Below, piece by piece: positions 21,746-29,824 of a stretch of DNA of 64,000 nt. This stretch comes from Heterotrichella gracilis (taxonomy: Eukaryota; Sar; Xanthophyceae; Tribonematales; Xanthonemataceae), in the NCBI GenBank assembly GCA_032358255.1, contig JAULBX010025829.1:496001-560000 (forward strand). Direction: 5' to 3'. The translations under genes and the position numbers were made by a program. How positions within the stretch are numbered: the first letter of the stretch is position 1; each line of letters starts with the position of its first letter. The notes below the pieces were generated by a model that saw only the letters and a program-made list of their open reading frames with translations, had not been told where the DNA came from and searched no databases.

Positions 21746-22618
21746 ATGATAGAAATTGGAAGAATAAACACACTAAAAGTTTTAAGAGAAACCGAAGTGG
21801 GTTTGTATTTAGGAGACGAAGAAAAGAATGACGTTCTGTTACCCGCATCTTACGTTAAAGAAAAATATAAAGTCGGACAAGAAATAGAAGTTTTTGTTTA
21901 TCCGGATTCGGATGGTAAAGCAATTGCAACAACTTCAAAACCTTACATACAAATAAATGAGTTTGCTTATTTACGCGTGGTTTCGGTTGGCGAAGTTGGC
22001 GCGTTCTTAGACTGGGGAATAGAGAAAGATCTGTTAGTTCCTTTCAGCGAACAAAAGCATAAATTAACTGAAGATAATTTTTACGTGGTGTTTGTGTACC
22101 TGGATGAAGTAACAAATAGAATTGTTGCATCCACTAAAATTGACAAATTCATTGATAACGAAGACCTGGAATTAAAAGAAACCGAAGAAGTTGATCTTAT
22201 TGTTTACGAAGAATCCCCACTTGGCTTTAGTTGTATTATTAACGGGCGACACAAAGGGTTGATCTATCATAATGATATTTATAAAGATGTGGAGATAGGT
22301 GATGAAATGAAAGGTTTTGTAAAAACCATTCGTGAAGATAAACTCATTGATATCAGCTTTCAAAAAAGTGGTTTTAAAAATGTGTTGGATTCTACAGAAG
22401 TAGTAATGGAGTATCTTGAAAAAAACAATGGCTTCGTAAATCTTCATGATAAAAGCACGCCAGAAGAGATCTCTATTCGTTTAAGTATGAGCAAGGCAAC
22501 TTTTAAAAAGGCTATTGGTATTTTGTATCGTCACCGCAGGATCTTAATTAAACCAGATGGTATTTATATTGCCAAAGAAGAAGATAAAAAAGTGGAAGAA
22601 AAAGATGTTGAAAGTTAG
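21746..22618 (+). CDS. CvfB-like S1-domain RNA-binding protein
   Basis: A 290-residue cytoplasmic protein built of OB/S1-like modules, with a C-terminal winged-helix-like segment. The pattern is that of the CvfB/YitL family: IGRINTLKVLRETEVGLYLG, then EKNDVLLPASYVKEKYKVGQ, LRVVSVGEVGAFLDWGIEKD, LLVPFSEQKHKL, and near the end EISIRLSMSKATFKKAIGIL. In Staphylococcus CvfB affects virulence gene expression; in Bacteroidota the role is unknown, with RNA binding inferred from the fold. It is transcribed alone, from a promoter with a palindrome next to the -7 element, and is followed by asd 58 bases later. Confidence 0.85.
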   Translation: MIEIGRINTLKVLRETEVGLYLGDEEKNDVLLPASYVKEKYKVGQEIEVFVYPDSDGKAIATTSKPYIQINEFAYLRVVSVGEVGAFLDWGIEKDLLVPFSEQKHKLTEDNFYVVFVYLDEVTNRIVASTKIDKFIDNEDLELKETEEVDLIVYEESPLGFSCIINGRHKGLIYHNDIYKDVEIGDEMKGFVKTIREDKLIDISFQKSGFKNVLDSTEVVMEYLEKNNGFVNLHDKSTPEEISIRLSMSKATFKKAIGILYRHRRILIKPDGIYIAKEEDKKVEEKDVES

Positions 22619-22676
22619 ATTTCAACAATTAAAATTTGAATATTAGAATTTATTATTTTTATACAAAATTATTAAA

Positions 22677-23690
22677 ATGAAAATTGCAGTTGTTGGCGCA
22701 ACCGGATTGGTTGGCACAAAAATGTTGGAAGTTTTAGCAGAAAGAAACTTTCCGGTAAGTGAATTAATTCCGGTTGCATCAGAAAGATCAGTTGGAAAAG
22801 AAATTACATTTAAGGGAAACAAATATAAAGTGCATTCTATGCAACAAGCCATCGACGCTAAACCTCAAATAGCTTTATTTTCGGCCGGCGGTGATACTTC
22901 GAAAGAATGGGCGCCAAAATTCGCAGAAAAAGGTATTACAGTAATTGATAATTCTTCGGCCTGGAGAATGGATGCAACAAAAAAATTAGTGGTACCTGAA
23001 GTAAACGCAAATGTTTTAACAGCTGATGATAAAATAATTGCCAATCCAAATTGTTCTACCATACAAATGGTGGTGGCGCTAAACCCGCTTCATAAAAAAT
23101 ATAAAATAAAACGTGTTGTAGTTTCTACATACCAAAGCGTAACAGGTACAGGTGTAAAAGCTGTATCACAATTGATGAACGAACGCAAAGACGGTAAGAG
23201 CGATGAAATGGCTTACAAGTATAAAATTGATATGAACGCCATTCCGCAAATTGATGTTTTTATGGATAACGGTTACACCAAAGAAGAAATGAAAATGGTA
23301 AACGAAACCCGTAAAATAATGGGCGACGATTCTATTGCTTTAACTGCTACAACAGTTCGCATACCTGTAATGGGTGGCCATAGCGAAAGTGTGAATATTG
23401 AGTTTGAAACTGAATTTGATGTTAAAGATATTTTTGAGATAATGAAAAACACTCCTGGTATTATTTTACAGGATGATATAAAAAATCAAGTTTACCCGAT
23501 GCCAATGAACGCGCATAATAAAGATGAAGTTTTTGTTGGTAGGATAAGAAGAGATGAATCGCAACCAAAAACTTTGAACATGTGGATAGTTTCAGATAAC
23601 CTGCGCAAAGGCGCTGCTACCAATGCAGTTCAGATAGCAGAACATCTTATTGCATCAAAAATTATTGCAGAAGAAAAAGTTCTCGCTTAA
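22677..23690 (+). CDS. asd: Aspartate-semialdehyde dehydrogenase
   Basis: Reduces aspartyl phosphate to aspartate semialdehyde with NADPH, the branch point to lysine/diaminopimelate, threonine and methionine. The 337 residues begin with the nucleotide-binding MKIAVVGATGLVGTKMLEVL. The catalytic Cys is C126 in IIANPNCSTIQMVVAL, and the catalytic His lies in VRIPVMGGHSESVNIEFE. Length and motif order fit the bacterial family. It is followed 39 bases later by a 3-hydroxyanthranilate dioxygenase gene that has its own promoter-like sequence. Confidence 0.96.
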   Translation: MKIAVVGATGLVGTKMLEVLAERNFPVSELIPVASERSVGKEITFKGNKYKVHSMQQAIDAKPQIALFSAGGDTSKEWAPKFAEKGITVIDNSSAWRMDATKKLVVPEVNANVLTADDKIIANPNCSTIQMVVALNPLHKKYKIKRVVVSTYQSVTGTGVKAVSQLMNERKDGKSDEMAYKYKIDMNAIPQIDVFMDNGYTKEEMKMVNETRKIMGDDSIALTATTVRIPVMGGHSESVNIEFETEFDVKDIFEIMKNTPGIILQDDIKNQVYPMPMNAHNKDEVFVGRIRRDESQPKTLNMWIVSDNLRKGAATNAVQIAEHLIASKIIAEEKVLA

Positions 23691-23694
23691 CAAT

Positions 23695-23725
23695 TTTGAA
23701 TCTTTAATTTTAAATCTTAAATTTA
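23695..23725 (+). promoter_or_regulatory. Candidate promoter of the 3-hydroxyanthranilate dioxygenase gene
   Basis: TTTG (23695-23698), exactly 19 bases, then TAAATTTA (23718-23725), one base off the -7 consensus. The ATG follows four bases later. The sequence is A/T-rich and repetitive, so the match carries less weight than in mixed sequence. Confidence 0.4.
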
Positions 23726-23729
23726 GAAT

Positions 23730-24251
23730 ATGGTAACACGTCCGTTCAATTTCAAAAAGTGGATCGAAGAAAATCGTCACTTATTAAAACCCCCTGTAAA
23801 TAATAAAGTTGTTTACAAGGATGCTGAATTTATTGTTATGGTTGTAGGTGGACCAAACTCAAGAAAAGATTATCACTATAATGAGAGTGAAGAATTCTTC
23901 TATCAACTGGAAGGAGATATTATAGTTCAGATCCAGGAAGATGGAAAAGCAGTTGAAGTTCCTATAAAAGAAGGTGATATATTTTTATTACCTGCAAAGG
24001 TTCCTCACAATCCCCGCCGCTTTGCCAATTCAATTGGTTTGGTAATGGAAAGAAAACGCAGACCAGACGAAAAAGATGGTCTGTTATGGTTCTGTGAAAA
24101 ATGCAACCACCCATTACATGAAGTTTATTTTATGTTAACTGATATTACCTCTCAATTCCAGACAGAATTTAAACGTTTTTATGAGAATAAAGACCTCAGA
24201 ACATGTAAAAAATGCGGAACAGTTATGGAACCACCGCCTGTAATATCTTAA
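23730..24251 (+). CDS. nbaC: 3-hydroxyanthranilate 3,4-dioxygenase
   Basis: A cupin dioxygenase that opens 3-hydroxyanthranilate with O2 in the kynurenine route from tryptophan, giving the precursor of quinolinate. The 173 residues include the Fe(II) site KDYHYNESEEFFYQLEGDI (His and Glu) and PAKVPHNPRRFANSIGLVME (His), and the C-terminal rubredoxin-like site CEKCNHPLHE...CKKCGTVMEPP, typical of bacterial enzymes. No kynureninase or kynurenine monooxygenase gene lies beside it. It is followed by a strong terminator. Confidence 0.94.
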   Translation: MVTRPFNFKKWIEENRHLLKPPVNNKVVYKDAEFIVMVVGGPNSRKDYHYNESEEFFYQLEGDIIVQIQEDGKAVEVPIKEGDIFLLPAKVPHNPRRFANSIGLVMERKRRPDEKDGLLWFCEKCNHPLHEVYFMLTDITSQFQTEFKRFYENKDLRTCKKCGTVMEPPPVIS

Positions 24252-24313
24252 TTTTTCATTAATTGTTATTTAGATCATTTGCTTTTAATGAAATAAATAA
24301 ACCCATTTTATTG

Positions 24314-24346
24314 AAAAGCCTTACCTTTACTGTAAGGCTTTTTTTT
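24314..24346 (+). terminator. Strong rho-independent terminator directly before the HerA-like start codon
   Basis: AAAAGCCTTAC (24314-24324) and GTAAGGCTTTT (24332-24342) form a perfect 11-bp stem with a seven-base loop, followed by T to 24346. The ATG of the next gene starts at 24347, the very next base. It presumably ends the asd/dioxygenase transcripts. Its position leaves no room for an ordinary promoter between it and the next gene. Confidence 0.88.
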
Positions 24347-25894
24347 ATGGAAAAAATTGATGCATTTAAACAACAACTAAATACCGGTTACACAACAACC
24401 GCCGGTGCTATAACACTTGGCGCTGCTCTTTTTGAAGGCCAGCCACAAAAAGATGTAGCTATTAAGATCCCTTTAAGAACACTTAACAGACATGGCCTCA
24501 TTGCAGGTGCAACTGGAACAGGAAAAACGGTAACCTTGCAGATTATTGCCGAAAGCATGTGCCAGGCCGGGATACCCGTTCTATTGATGGATCTAAAAGG
24601 AGACTTGAGTGGTATTGCAAAAGCAGCAACGCTTAGTCCAAAAATTGAAGAACGTCACAAATTAATTGGTATGGATTTTAAAGCCAATCCAAATACAACT
24701 GAATTTTTTACTTTGTCAAAAGAACAAGGCGTTAGATTGCGGGCCACTGTTTCGGAATTTGGACCGGTATTATTTTCGAAAATATTAGACCTTAACGAAA
24801 CGCAAAGTGGTATTGTTGCAATACTTTTTAAGTATGCTGATGACAAAAAATTACCGCTTTTAGATCTTAAGGATTTTAAACAATTGCTTCAATATGCTAC
24901 GGGCGATGGAAAAGAAGAATTAAAAAAAGAATACGGAAATATTACCAGCACAAGCACATCAACTATTTTGAGAAAAATAATTGAATTAGAAAGTCAGGGA
25001 GCAGAATTATTTTTTGGAGAAAAAAGTTTTGAAGTTTCTGATCTTGTAAGAACAGATAATAATGGTAAAGGAATTGCCTCTGTTATTCGTTTAACGGATA
25101 TACAGGATAAACCAAAATTATTCTCAACCTTTATGTTAAGCCTTTTGGCAGAAGTGTACGCCTCTTTTCCCGAAGCTGGTGATCTTGAAAAACCAAAACT
25201 TTGTATTTTTATTGACGAAGCGCACTTGATATTTAACGAAGCTTCGAAAGCATTATTGGATCAATTAGAGTCTATCATAAAATTGATACGTTCAAAAGGA
25301 GTTGGTATTTATTTTATCACACAAAACCCATACGATGTGCCAGATGCGGTGCTTTCGCAATTAGGTTTAAAAGTGCAACATGCTTTGAGGGCTTTTACTG
25401 AAAAAGACAGAAAAGCCATTAAAAAAACAGCAGAAAATTATCCTATATCCGAATTCTATAAAACTGATGAACTATTAACAAGTCTGGGAATTGGACAAGC
25501 TCTTGTGAGTGCATTGAACGAAAAGGGCATACCTACTCCACTTGCGGCTGTTCATTTGAAAGCACCAGGTAGTAGAATAGGCATTTTATCTCCCGAAGAA
25601 ATAGCTGAGAACATAGCAGTCAGTAAAATTGCCGCGAAATATAATGAAGTAATTGATCGGGAAAGTGCTTATGAAATACTGACCGGAAAAATAAGTGAAG
25701 CCGAAGAAGAGAAAAAAGAAAATGCCGAAAAGCCTAAAACAAAACAAAAAGCCGAAAAATCTATAATAGAAAAAGCTTCAGAAAACACCATGGTAAGGCA
25801 AGTGGGCCGTACTGTAATGAAGGAGGTTGCCCGGGGCTTGCTGGGTGTATTAGGACTTGGTGGAGGCAGCAAGAAGAAAAAGGGCTGGTTCTAA
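24347..25894 (+). CDS. HerA-like/DUF853 P-loop ATPase
   Basis: A 515-residue DUF853 ATPase related to the HerA/FtsK DNA pumps. The frame is open upstream to 24263, but that part would translate the terminator hairpin, so I start at MEKIDAFKQQLNTGYTTTAG. Walker A is GATGTGKT (residues 54-61). Walker B is LCIFIDEAHLIFNEASK. The sensor-like FITQNPYDVPDAVLSQLGLK follows. The C terminus is Lys/Glu-rich and ends in a Gly-rich GVLGLGGGSKKKKGWF. No NurA nuclease gene is adjacent, unlike archaeal HerA operons, and the bacterial DUF853 role is not established. Confidence 0.88.
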   Translation: MEKIDAFKQQLNTGYTTTAGAITLGAALFEGQPQKDVAIKIPLRTLNRHGLIAGATGTGKTVTLQIIAESMCQAGIPVLLMDLKGDLSGIAKAATLSPKIEERHKLIGMDFKANPNTTEFFTLSKEQGVRLRATVSEFGPVLFSKILDLNETQSGIVAILFKYADDKKLPLLDLKDFKQLLQYATGDGKEELKKEYGNITSTSTSTILRKIIELESQGAELFFGEKSFEVSDLVRTDNNGKGIASVIRLTDIQDKPKLFSTFMLSLLAEVYASFPEAGDLEKPKLCIFIDEAHLIFNEASKALLDQLESIIKLIRSKGVGIYFITQNPYDVPDAVLSQLGLKVQHALRAFTEKDRKAIKKTAENYPISEFYKTDELLTSLGIGQALVSALNEKGIPTPLAAVHLKAPGSRIGILSPEEIAENIAVSKIAAKYNEVIDRESAYEILTGKISEAEEEKKENAEKPKTKQKAEKSIIEKASENTMVRQVGRTVMKEVARGLLGVLGLGGGSKKKKGWF

Positions 25895-25921
25895 TATGTA
25901 TTAACAGTATGTTAAAAACCC

Positions 25922-25954
25922 TTGTTTTTTAAGTATAATTATTTGGTAATTTTG
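25922..25954 (+). promoter_or_regulatory. purQ promoter
   Basis: TTG (25922-25924), 22 bases, then TAATTTTG (25947-25954), an exact -7 match, 20 bases ahead of the purQ ATG. The spacing is slightly long for a Bacteroidota promoter. Confidence 0.5.
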
Positions 25955-25974
25955 TATCCTAAACTATTTATAAA

Positions 25975-26667
25975 ATGAAATTTGGCGTTGTTGTATTTCC
26001 CGGTTCTAATTGCGATGAAGATATGGTGTATGTTTTAAAGAATATTTTAAAACAGGAAACCGTTAAACTTTGGCACAAAAATACTGACCTTGAGGGTTGC
26101 ACACATATTATTTTGCCTGGAGGATTTTCTTATGGCGATTATTTAAGAAGTGGTGCCATAGCAAGATTTTCGCCAATTATGGAAAGTGTTATTAAACACG
26201 CCAATAACGGCGGCTTCTTATTTGGCGTTTGTAATGGTTTCCAGATCTTATGCGAAAGCGGTTTATTGCCCGGCGCTCTGTTACATAACAATACGCGTAA
26301 ATTTATTTGTAAAAATGTTTACATTAAAGCTGCAACAGCTAATTCGTTAGTTACATCTCAGGTGCCAAAAAATAAAGCATTAAAAATACCTATTGCTCAT
26401 GGCGAAGGAAAATATTTTGCTGACGCTGATACTATAAAAAAACTAATTGCGAACGACCAGATATTGTTCAGGTATTGTGATGAGAACGGAAACATCACAG
26501 ATGAGGCTAATCCGAATGGCGCAACTGATAATATTGCTGGCGTTTGTAATGCTCAAAGAAATGTGTTTGGCATGATGCCGCATCCAGAACGTGCTGCTGA
26601 TAAAGAGCTAAGCAATGAAGATGGAAGATTCTTATTTGAGAGTATCTTAAACATGGTTGAAGCTTAA
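25975..26667 (+). CDS. purQ: Phosphoribosylformylglycinamidine synthase subunit PurQ
   Basis: The glutaminase subunit of FGAM synthase, step four of purine synthesis. The 230 residues form a class I amidotransferase. The nucleophile Cys lies in FLFGVCNGFQILCESGLL and the His/Glu pair in FGMMPHPERAADKELS, with VVVFPGSNCDEDMVYVLKN at the N terminus and IAHGEGKYFADADT in the middle. No PurS or PurL gene is adjacent; they must lie elsewhere. It ends 12 bases from the convergent DUF2304 gene with no obvious terminator between them. Confidence 0.94.
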   Translation: MKFGVVVFPGSNCDEDMVYVLKNILKQETVKLWHKNTDLEGCTHIILPGGFSYGDYLRSGAIARFSPIMESVIKHANNGGFLFGVCNGFQILCESGLLPGALLHNNTRKFICKNVYIKAATANSLVTSQVPKNKALKIPIAHGEGKYFADADTIKKLIANDQILFRYCDENGNITDEANPNGATDNIAGVCNAQRNVFGMMPHPERAADKELSNEDGRFLFESILNMVEA

Positions 26668-26679
26668 TAGAAAATTACT

Positions 26680-27045
26680 TTACTCCCCTTTATTTTTATT
26701 TTCAAGCTCTGATCTTAACAAGGCATGCTCTTGTGCAAGATCCTTTATTTGCTTTTGCAATTTAGAATTGATCACCGATAAATGCACTAAAAATAAAATG
26801 ATAGCAAAGATGGCACCTAAAAAAATAAGTGCCGGGGCATAGTACACGCCTAGTAATTTTGCAATTATATCAAGGCCGTTACGCCAAAAGGCAAATACCA
26901 AAAGAAATAACGTACAAATGATCCAGATGATGGAATATTCTTCTCTTAATTTTCCTTTTACTATTAAACGAAAAATAAAGAACATAAATAGCAATGACCC
27001 AATAATGCTAAGTATTTGAATTTTATATGGTATTACGTTTTCCAT
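26680..27045 (-). CDS. DUF2304 small membrane protein
   Basis: A 121-residue protein with three hydrophobic helices (about 8-28, 38-56, 65-90: IQILSIIGSLLFMFFIFRLI, IIWIICTLFLLVFAFWRNGL, APALIFLGAIFAIILFLVHL) and a C-terminal coiled coil (SKLQKQIKDLAQEHALLRSE). This is the DUF2304 layout; such proteins are commonly encoded beside a DPM1-like GT2. Its start overlaps the GT2 gene by 23 bases, so the two products are likely made together. It may anchor the soluble GT2 at the membrane, as the small subunits of eukaryotic DPM synthase do; that is inference. Confidence 0.8.
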   Translation of the reverse strand: MENVIPYKIQILSIIGSLLFMFFIFRLIVKGKLREEYSIIWIICTLFLLVFAFWRNGLDIIAKLLGVYYAPALIFLGAIFAIILFLVHLSVINSKLQKQIKDLAQEHALLRSELENKNKGE

Positions 27046-27772
27046 TTGCTTTTAATCTTACGTAAATAAATAATATGCCCAAGGTTACTTTTATCATATA
27101 GTAAATACTCGAAAAAGTTCCGATAGATGAAACGCCCGCCTCTCTTTCTTTCATGATCACAGGAATTTCTTTAATTTTTATTTTATTTAATTGATATAAA
27201 ACTATTGCTTCCGGCTCAGGGTAAGTATCCGGGTAATAATTGCAAACAAGGTCAATCGCTTGTCTATTAATGGCCCTAAAGCCTGATGTACTGTCAGTAA
27301 TCGTAATTCCTAATAAAGACCTGATAAGGTATTTAAAATAGTTGATACCAAACCGACGCATCGTTGAAGATTGGAAGCCTTCTTTATTTAAAAAACGTGA
27401 ACCAATTACAACGTTAGCAGTATTATTAATAATAGGTGCAATAAGATCATTGATAGATTCTGGCGGGTGCTGACCATCACCATCAAATTGTATTGCTATA
27501 TCGTAATTATTTTTTTTTGCGTATTTAAAACCCGCCTGAACCGCACCACCAATACCAAGGTTAATTGGCAGGTTAATCAAATTTGCGCTGTGTTTTTTTA
27601 TTTCTTTTAATGTATTGTCTTTTGAACAATCATTTACCGGTAAAATAGTAAAAGTTACTTCCGGAAATGATAAGTCCCGTAACTGGCCAATAACCCGGGC
27701 AATATTGCCTTCCTCGTTATAACAGGGAATAACGATAAGCACTTTTATATTATTGGTTCCGGTCTTCTCCAC
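27023..27772 (-). CDS. GT2-family polyprenyl-phosphate sugar synthase-like glycosyltransferase
   Basis: A 249-residue GT-A fold enzyme that probably transfers a sugar from a nucleotide donor to polyprenyl phosphate. Signatures are VLIVIPCYNEEGNIARVIGQ, LPVNDCSKDNTLKEIKKHS, IAIQFDGDGQHPPESINDLI (the DXD-like DGD) and VIGSRFLNKEGFQSSTMRRF. It has no strong C-terminal membrane pair; only a short hydrophobic segment near the end (YYMIKVTLGILFIYVRLKAN). It overlaps the GT-C-like gene upstream by 23 bases and DUF2304 downstream by 23 bases, a tightly coupled trio. Sugar and acceptor are unknown. Confidence 0.86.
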   Translation of the reverse strand: MEKTGTNNIKVLIVIPCYNEEGNIARVIGQLRDLSFPEVTFTILPVNDCSKDNTLKEIKKHSANLINLPINLGIGGAVQAGFKYAKKNNYDIAIQFDGDGQHPPESINDLIAPIINNTANVVIGSRFLNKEGFQSSTMRRFGINYFKYLIRSLLGITITDSTSGFRAINRQAIDLVCNYYPDTYPEPEAIVLYQLNKIKIKEIPVIMKEREAGVSSIGTFSSIYYMIKVTLGILFIYVRLKANGKRNTI

Positions 27773-29150
27773 TTTTTAATTTATCGTAGTCAGGTACGTT
27801 TAACGATTGCCAGTATCTCCAATAATGATCGCCATCAATATCATATTCGCCAAATATTTTCCAATACACTTTTTTTGACATTCCTGTAGAATGGATATAA
27901 TTTCTAGTATACTGATATGTTTGGCCTATGTTTAAACTGATTCCAGAAAAAACAAACACAAAAAAAGCAACTTTTATCAATTGAAAAACAACACTTTTAT
28001 TTTCTTTATTTACGATATAATCCGTTAAAGAAGCTATAGGAATTGCCATAAAGGCGATATGCTGGCTAAATCCCCTTGCCCCAAAACAGCCACCAAAAAA
28101 CCAATCCCACCAGCAACTTAACAGATACACATTAATACAAACAAGGGCTATTAACACTCCGCGCAATTTTTTTACTTCTCCTTTCATAAAAAAGAAACCT
28201 ACAAAAGCCAGTGTAATAAGTGGTGTGTATACAAACCAACCTTTCCGGTAACTAAATAGTATATTAAATATCTGGGGATCTCCCCAAAAAAAACGCTCTC
28301 CGTTAGCGGCGTAGGGAGAATAAACATATGCTCCTGTCAATTCCTTCCAGTAAATAAATTGCGGTATCCATATCAGAACACCGATAATAAAAATGATCAA
28401 AAGATGAACCCAATTTTTTAAAAAGAAAGCGGCTTCCGTTTTAATATCTTTTCGACTTTTAACATTCCAAAAAACAAAGATCAAAAATACCAGTATTTCG
28501 GAAGGCCTTATTAAACTTATAAAACCAATGATCAAACCAATAAGTATTGTTTTTTTATACGTTACCTTTTCGTGCCAATGATAGGTAACTAATAAAAAAG
28601 CACTTATAAGAAAGAACAAATACGTATGTGTCATTTCATTATTTCCCACGGTGTAATAAAACAACATAGTGCCGGCGAAAACTATCATCAGCGTTAACGC
28701 GGTGACGACCTCTGAGAAAAACTTGAGCAAAAAATTTCGTAAAAGTATTAGTCCAATAAATCCGTACAAGATACTTATCCAATGTAAACAGATGGCAAAA
28801 GGTTCGCTAAACCCATCCAGACTTTCATTGGAATTAAAAGCGATCTTGTAACCAAGTGCAAATGCGGGCGAATAAAAAACTGCCATGCCATAAGTTACTT
28901 TAGGCATTCGTTTCCCTGTTGCAGAAATAGTTAAATAATCTTCAGAAGGGTTTTTAAAGTTAAATGAACCGTTATTGCAAAATGCCGCAGGTAAATAACT
29001 ATAATAATTGGCAACATCCCAATAAAAATTTGTTTTATCATAATGCCAAGTCCGCCACAGATCCATAGTAAAAGAACAAAAACAAAAACAAAACACTATT
29101 ACCAGACCTGATGGTTTGGTAATTCCACTTATATCAAAGGTCTTTTTCAA
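27750..29150 (-). CDS. GT-C-like polytopic membrane protein
   Basis: A 466-residue inner-membrane protein with about ten helices. The first extracytoplasmic loop carries acidic residues in TNFYWDVANYYSYLPAAFCN, where GT-C glycosyltransferases hold their catalytic Asp. The cytoplasmic linker SFRKGW-like and the C-terminal soluble part (KKVYWKIFGEYDIDGDHYWR) have no clear motif. I place it in the GT-C-type fold by topology; no specific family is certain. It is coupled to the GT2 gene, which could make its polyprenyl-linked donor, and lies 15 bases after scoB. Confidence 0.65.
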   Translation of the reverse strand: MKKTFDISGITKPSGLVIVFCFCFCSFTMDLWRTWHYDKTNFYWDVANYYSYLPAAFCNNGSFNFKNPSEDYLTISATGKRMPKVTYGMAVFYSPAFALGYKIAFNSNESLDGFSEPFAICLHWISILYGFIGLILLRNFLLKFFSEVVTALTLMIVFAGTMLFYYTVGNNEMTHTYLFFLISAFLLVTYHWHEKVTYKKTILIGLIIGFISLIRPSEILVFLIFVFWNVKSRKDIKTEAAFFLKNWVHLLIIFIIGVLIWIPQFIYWKELTGAYVYSPYAANGERFFWGDPQIFNILFSYRKGWFVYTPLITLAFVGFFFMKGEVKKLRGVLIALVCINVYLLSCWWDWFFGGCFGARGFSQHIAFMAIPIASLTDYIVNKENKSVVFQLIKVAFFVFVFSGISLNIGQTYQYTRNYIHSTGMSKKVYWKIFGEYDIDGDHYWRYWQSLNVPDYDKLKSGEDRNQ

Positions 29151-29165
29151 TTTTACTTCTGATAA

Positions 29166-29822
29166 TTACAGTGCCATTTCTTTTATATCACCCTCTACAA
29201 TCAATTTTCCGGCAGTTGCATTTTTTATCTCGTCTACACTAATTCCTGGCGCACGCTCTAACAATTTAAAACCGCCGCCTGAAACAATTTCATACACACC
29301 TAATTCAGTAACGATCTTTTTTACGCATCTAACCCCGGTTAAAGGCAGATCGCATTTTGGCAACAATTTTGACTGACCAGCTTTATTAACTTGTTGCATA
29401 GCCACAATAATATTTTTTGCGCTAGCAACAAGATCCATGGCCCCGCCCATACCTTTTACCATTTTGCCGGGTATTTTCCAATTGGCAATATCGCCGTTCT
29501 CACTTACTTCCATTGCACCAAGTATGGTAAGATTTACTTTTTGAGATCTTATCATGCCAAAACTCATAGCGCTATCAAAAATACTTGAACCTTTTAGAAG
29601 GGTAATAGTTTGTTTACCTGCATTAATAAGATCGGCATCCTCTTTTCCCTCCTCGGGAAATGGACCCATACCTAAAATTCCATTTTCTGATTGAAGCACA
29701 ACATTAATACCCTCAGGTATATAATTTGCAACTAAAGTCGGGATACCAATTCCCAAATTAACAAACATGCCATCTTTTACTTCCATGGCTATTCTTTTCG
29801 CTATTCCGTTTTTGTCTAACAT
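29166..29822 (-). CDS. scoB: 3-oxoacid CoA-transferase subunit B
   Basis: With ScoA it moves CoA between succinyl-CoA and acetoacetate or a similar 3-oxoacid. The 218 residues show the catalytic Glu in VVLQSENGILGMGPFPEEGK, the preceding VNLGIGIPTLVANYIPEGIN, and GAMEVSENGDIANWKIPGKM followed by VKGMGGAMDLVASAKNIIVA. The subunit is complete. In other genomes scoB lies immediately next to scoA; here they are on the same strand, separated by three membrane-enzyme genes (29825-33906). Confidence 0.94.
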   Translation of the reverse strand: MLDKNGIAKRIAMEVKDGMFVNLGIGIPTLVANYIPEGINVVLQSENGILGMGPFPEEGKEDADLINAGKQTITLLKGSSIFDSAMSFGMIRSQKVNLTILGAMEVSENGDIANWKIPGKMVKGMGGAMDLVASAKNIIVAMQQVNKAGQSKLLPKCDLPLTGVRCVKKIVTELGVYEIVSGGGFKLLERAPGISVDEIKNATAGKLIVEGDIKEMAL

Positions 29823-29824
29823 AA

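Noticed and set aside
24263-24346. N-terminal extension of the HerA-like protein
   Set aside because: It would translate a strong terminator hairpin and its T run. The ATG at 24347 gives the expected DUF853 N terminus.
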